DNA from: Actinomycetota bacterium | Lineage (GTDB): Bacteria; Actinomycetota; Actinomycetes; S36-B12; UBA10799 | Direction: 5' to 3' | Assembly (NCBI GenBank): GCA_030837395.1 | Contig: JAUPKO010000433.1 | Span: 1-5,838, forward strand | DNA: 5,838 bases | In this document: positions 5,319 to 5,838 of the stretch, piece by piece | How the letters are laid out: each line of letters starts with the position of its first letter | How positions within the stretch are numbered: the first letter of the stretch is position 1 | Translations under genes and position numbers: made by a program | The notes under the pieces: model-generated | The model's input: only the letters and a program-made list of their open reading frames with translations | Told to the model about the DNA's origin: nothing | The model's database searches: none

Positions 5319-5838
5319 GTGTTCAAGCGCAAGAAGGACAACGCTGAGGCCGAGTCGGTCGACGAGGTTGTGGTGCAGGAGGGTGCGGAGGCCGCCGGGG
5401 CCGATGCCGTTCCGGGTGAGTCGTTGGACGAGACCGGTTTCATGTCGGTGGTGGAGGCAGTGCCCCCGGGCCCGTACGACGCAACATCGGTGCCGACCGG
5501 TGGGGTGTCCCGGGTGGACCTCGGCAGCATGCAGATCGCCGGTTTCACAGAGATGCAACTGCACTTCGAGTCGGACCCCAGCAAGAACCGGTTCGTGAGC
5601 ATCGTGGCGACGTTCCAGGATGCTGCCCTGCGCCTGCAGCCGCTCGCGGCCCCGCGCAGCGGTGGTCTCTGGGAGGACATGCGCGCCCAGATCAGTTCGT
5701 CGATCGCCGGCGCCGGCGGCGACGTCGAGGAGGTCGAGGGCCTATTCGGCACCGAGTTGCACGGCGTCGTGCCAGCCGTCACCCCTGACGGCGAGCAGGT
5801 TCGGCAGCCGGTGCGTCTGGTGGGCTACGAAGGGCCGC
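5319..5838 (+). CDS. DUF3710 family protein, N-terminal part, cut by window edge
   Basis: The frame is open from GTG 5319 to the right edge, giving 173 residues and a partial codon. A basic start MFKRKKDN and an acidic low-complexity linker (about 7-45) precede the conserved domain. Recognisable family stretches are GPYDATSVP (51-59), VSRVDLGS (63-70), APRSGGLWEDMRAQI (111-125) and VEGLFGTEL (139-147). DUF3710 is an actinobacterial family of unknown function that I recall next to dut. The expected C-terminus is outside the window. The gene starts 48 bp after dut on the same strand behind a strong AAGGAG, so it probably shares the dut transcript. The other frames of this stretch contain long open frames on the minus strand that are GC shadows. 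Confidence 0.92.
   Translation, partial: MFKRKKDNAEAESVDEVVVQEGAEAAGADAVPGESLDETGFMSVVEAVPPGPYDATSVPTGGVSRVDLGSMQIAGFTEMQLHFESDPSKNRFVSIVATFQDAALRLQPLAAPRSGGLWEDMRAQISSSIAGAGGDVEEVEGLFGTELHGVVPAVTPDGEQVRQPVRLVGYEGP

Noticed and set aside
5249..5782. Minus-strand open frame (177 codons) opposite DUF3710
   Set aside because: The plus-strand frame has a strong ribosome site and conserved DUF3710 motifs; the reverse frame is Ser/Thr/Pro-rich with no motif.

Overview
The window looks like a chromosomal housekeeping segment of a high-GC actinobacterium (Actinomycetota). The evidence is the overall base composition with many GTG starts, a partial SepH-type cell-division gene, a ferrochelatase with the actinobacterial cysteine-rich C-terminus, and four small families that I know essentially from actinobacteria (DUF4193, DUF4235, DUF3093, DUF3710) arranged around dut. 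From memory, the same gene neighbourhood (sepH, ferrochelatase, inositol monophosphatase, DUF4193, DUF3093, dut, DUF3710) occurs in Streptomyces and relatives. I cannot assign a genus. I see no mobile element, tRNA, rRNA, CRISPR array or phage gene.

Layout. Bases 1-320 (minus) hold the N-terminal third or so of sepH. A 152-bp divergent spacer separates it from hemH/cpfC (473-1576, plus), which overlaps an inositol-monophosphatase-family gene (1573-2349, plus) through a GTGA junction. A gamma-type carbonic anhydrase homologue (2369-2887, minus) converges on that pair. A 183-bp divergent spacer with several small symmetric elements precedes a DUF4193 gene (3071-3367, plus). This converges on a minus-strand pair, DUF3093 then DUF4235 (4231-3701 and 3662-3375). 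Only 23 bp separate DUF3093 from the divergent thioesterase gene (4255-4821, plus). The thioesterase overlaps dut (4818-5270, plus) by ATGA, and a DUF3710 gene (5319 to the right edge, plus) follows 48 bp later.

How the genes fit together. Known functions are heme synthesis (coproporphyrin ferrochelatase), phosphate-monoester hydrolysis (IMPase family), removal of dUTP to protect DNA (dut) and Z-ring assembly (SepH). The DUF proteins are small, conserved and uncharacterised. Two of them carry likely membrane segments and one carries a zinc-ribbon-like CxxC pair. The genes form short, probably separately transcribed units (hemH-IMPase, DUF3093-DUF4235, thioesterase-dut-possibly DUF3710) rather than one operon.

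The most interesting signal is regulatory. Several starts have no usable Shine-Dalgarno but carry a TANNNT -10-like hexamer about 6-7 bases upstream, which suggests leaderless transcripts. In the DUF3093/thioesterase spacer the two opposing hexamers overlap and share one TA step. I found no convincing undescribed multi-gene system; the window is mostly ordinary core genome.
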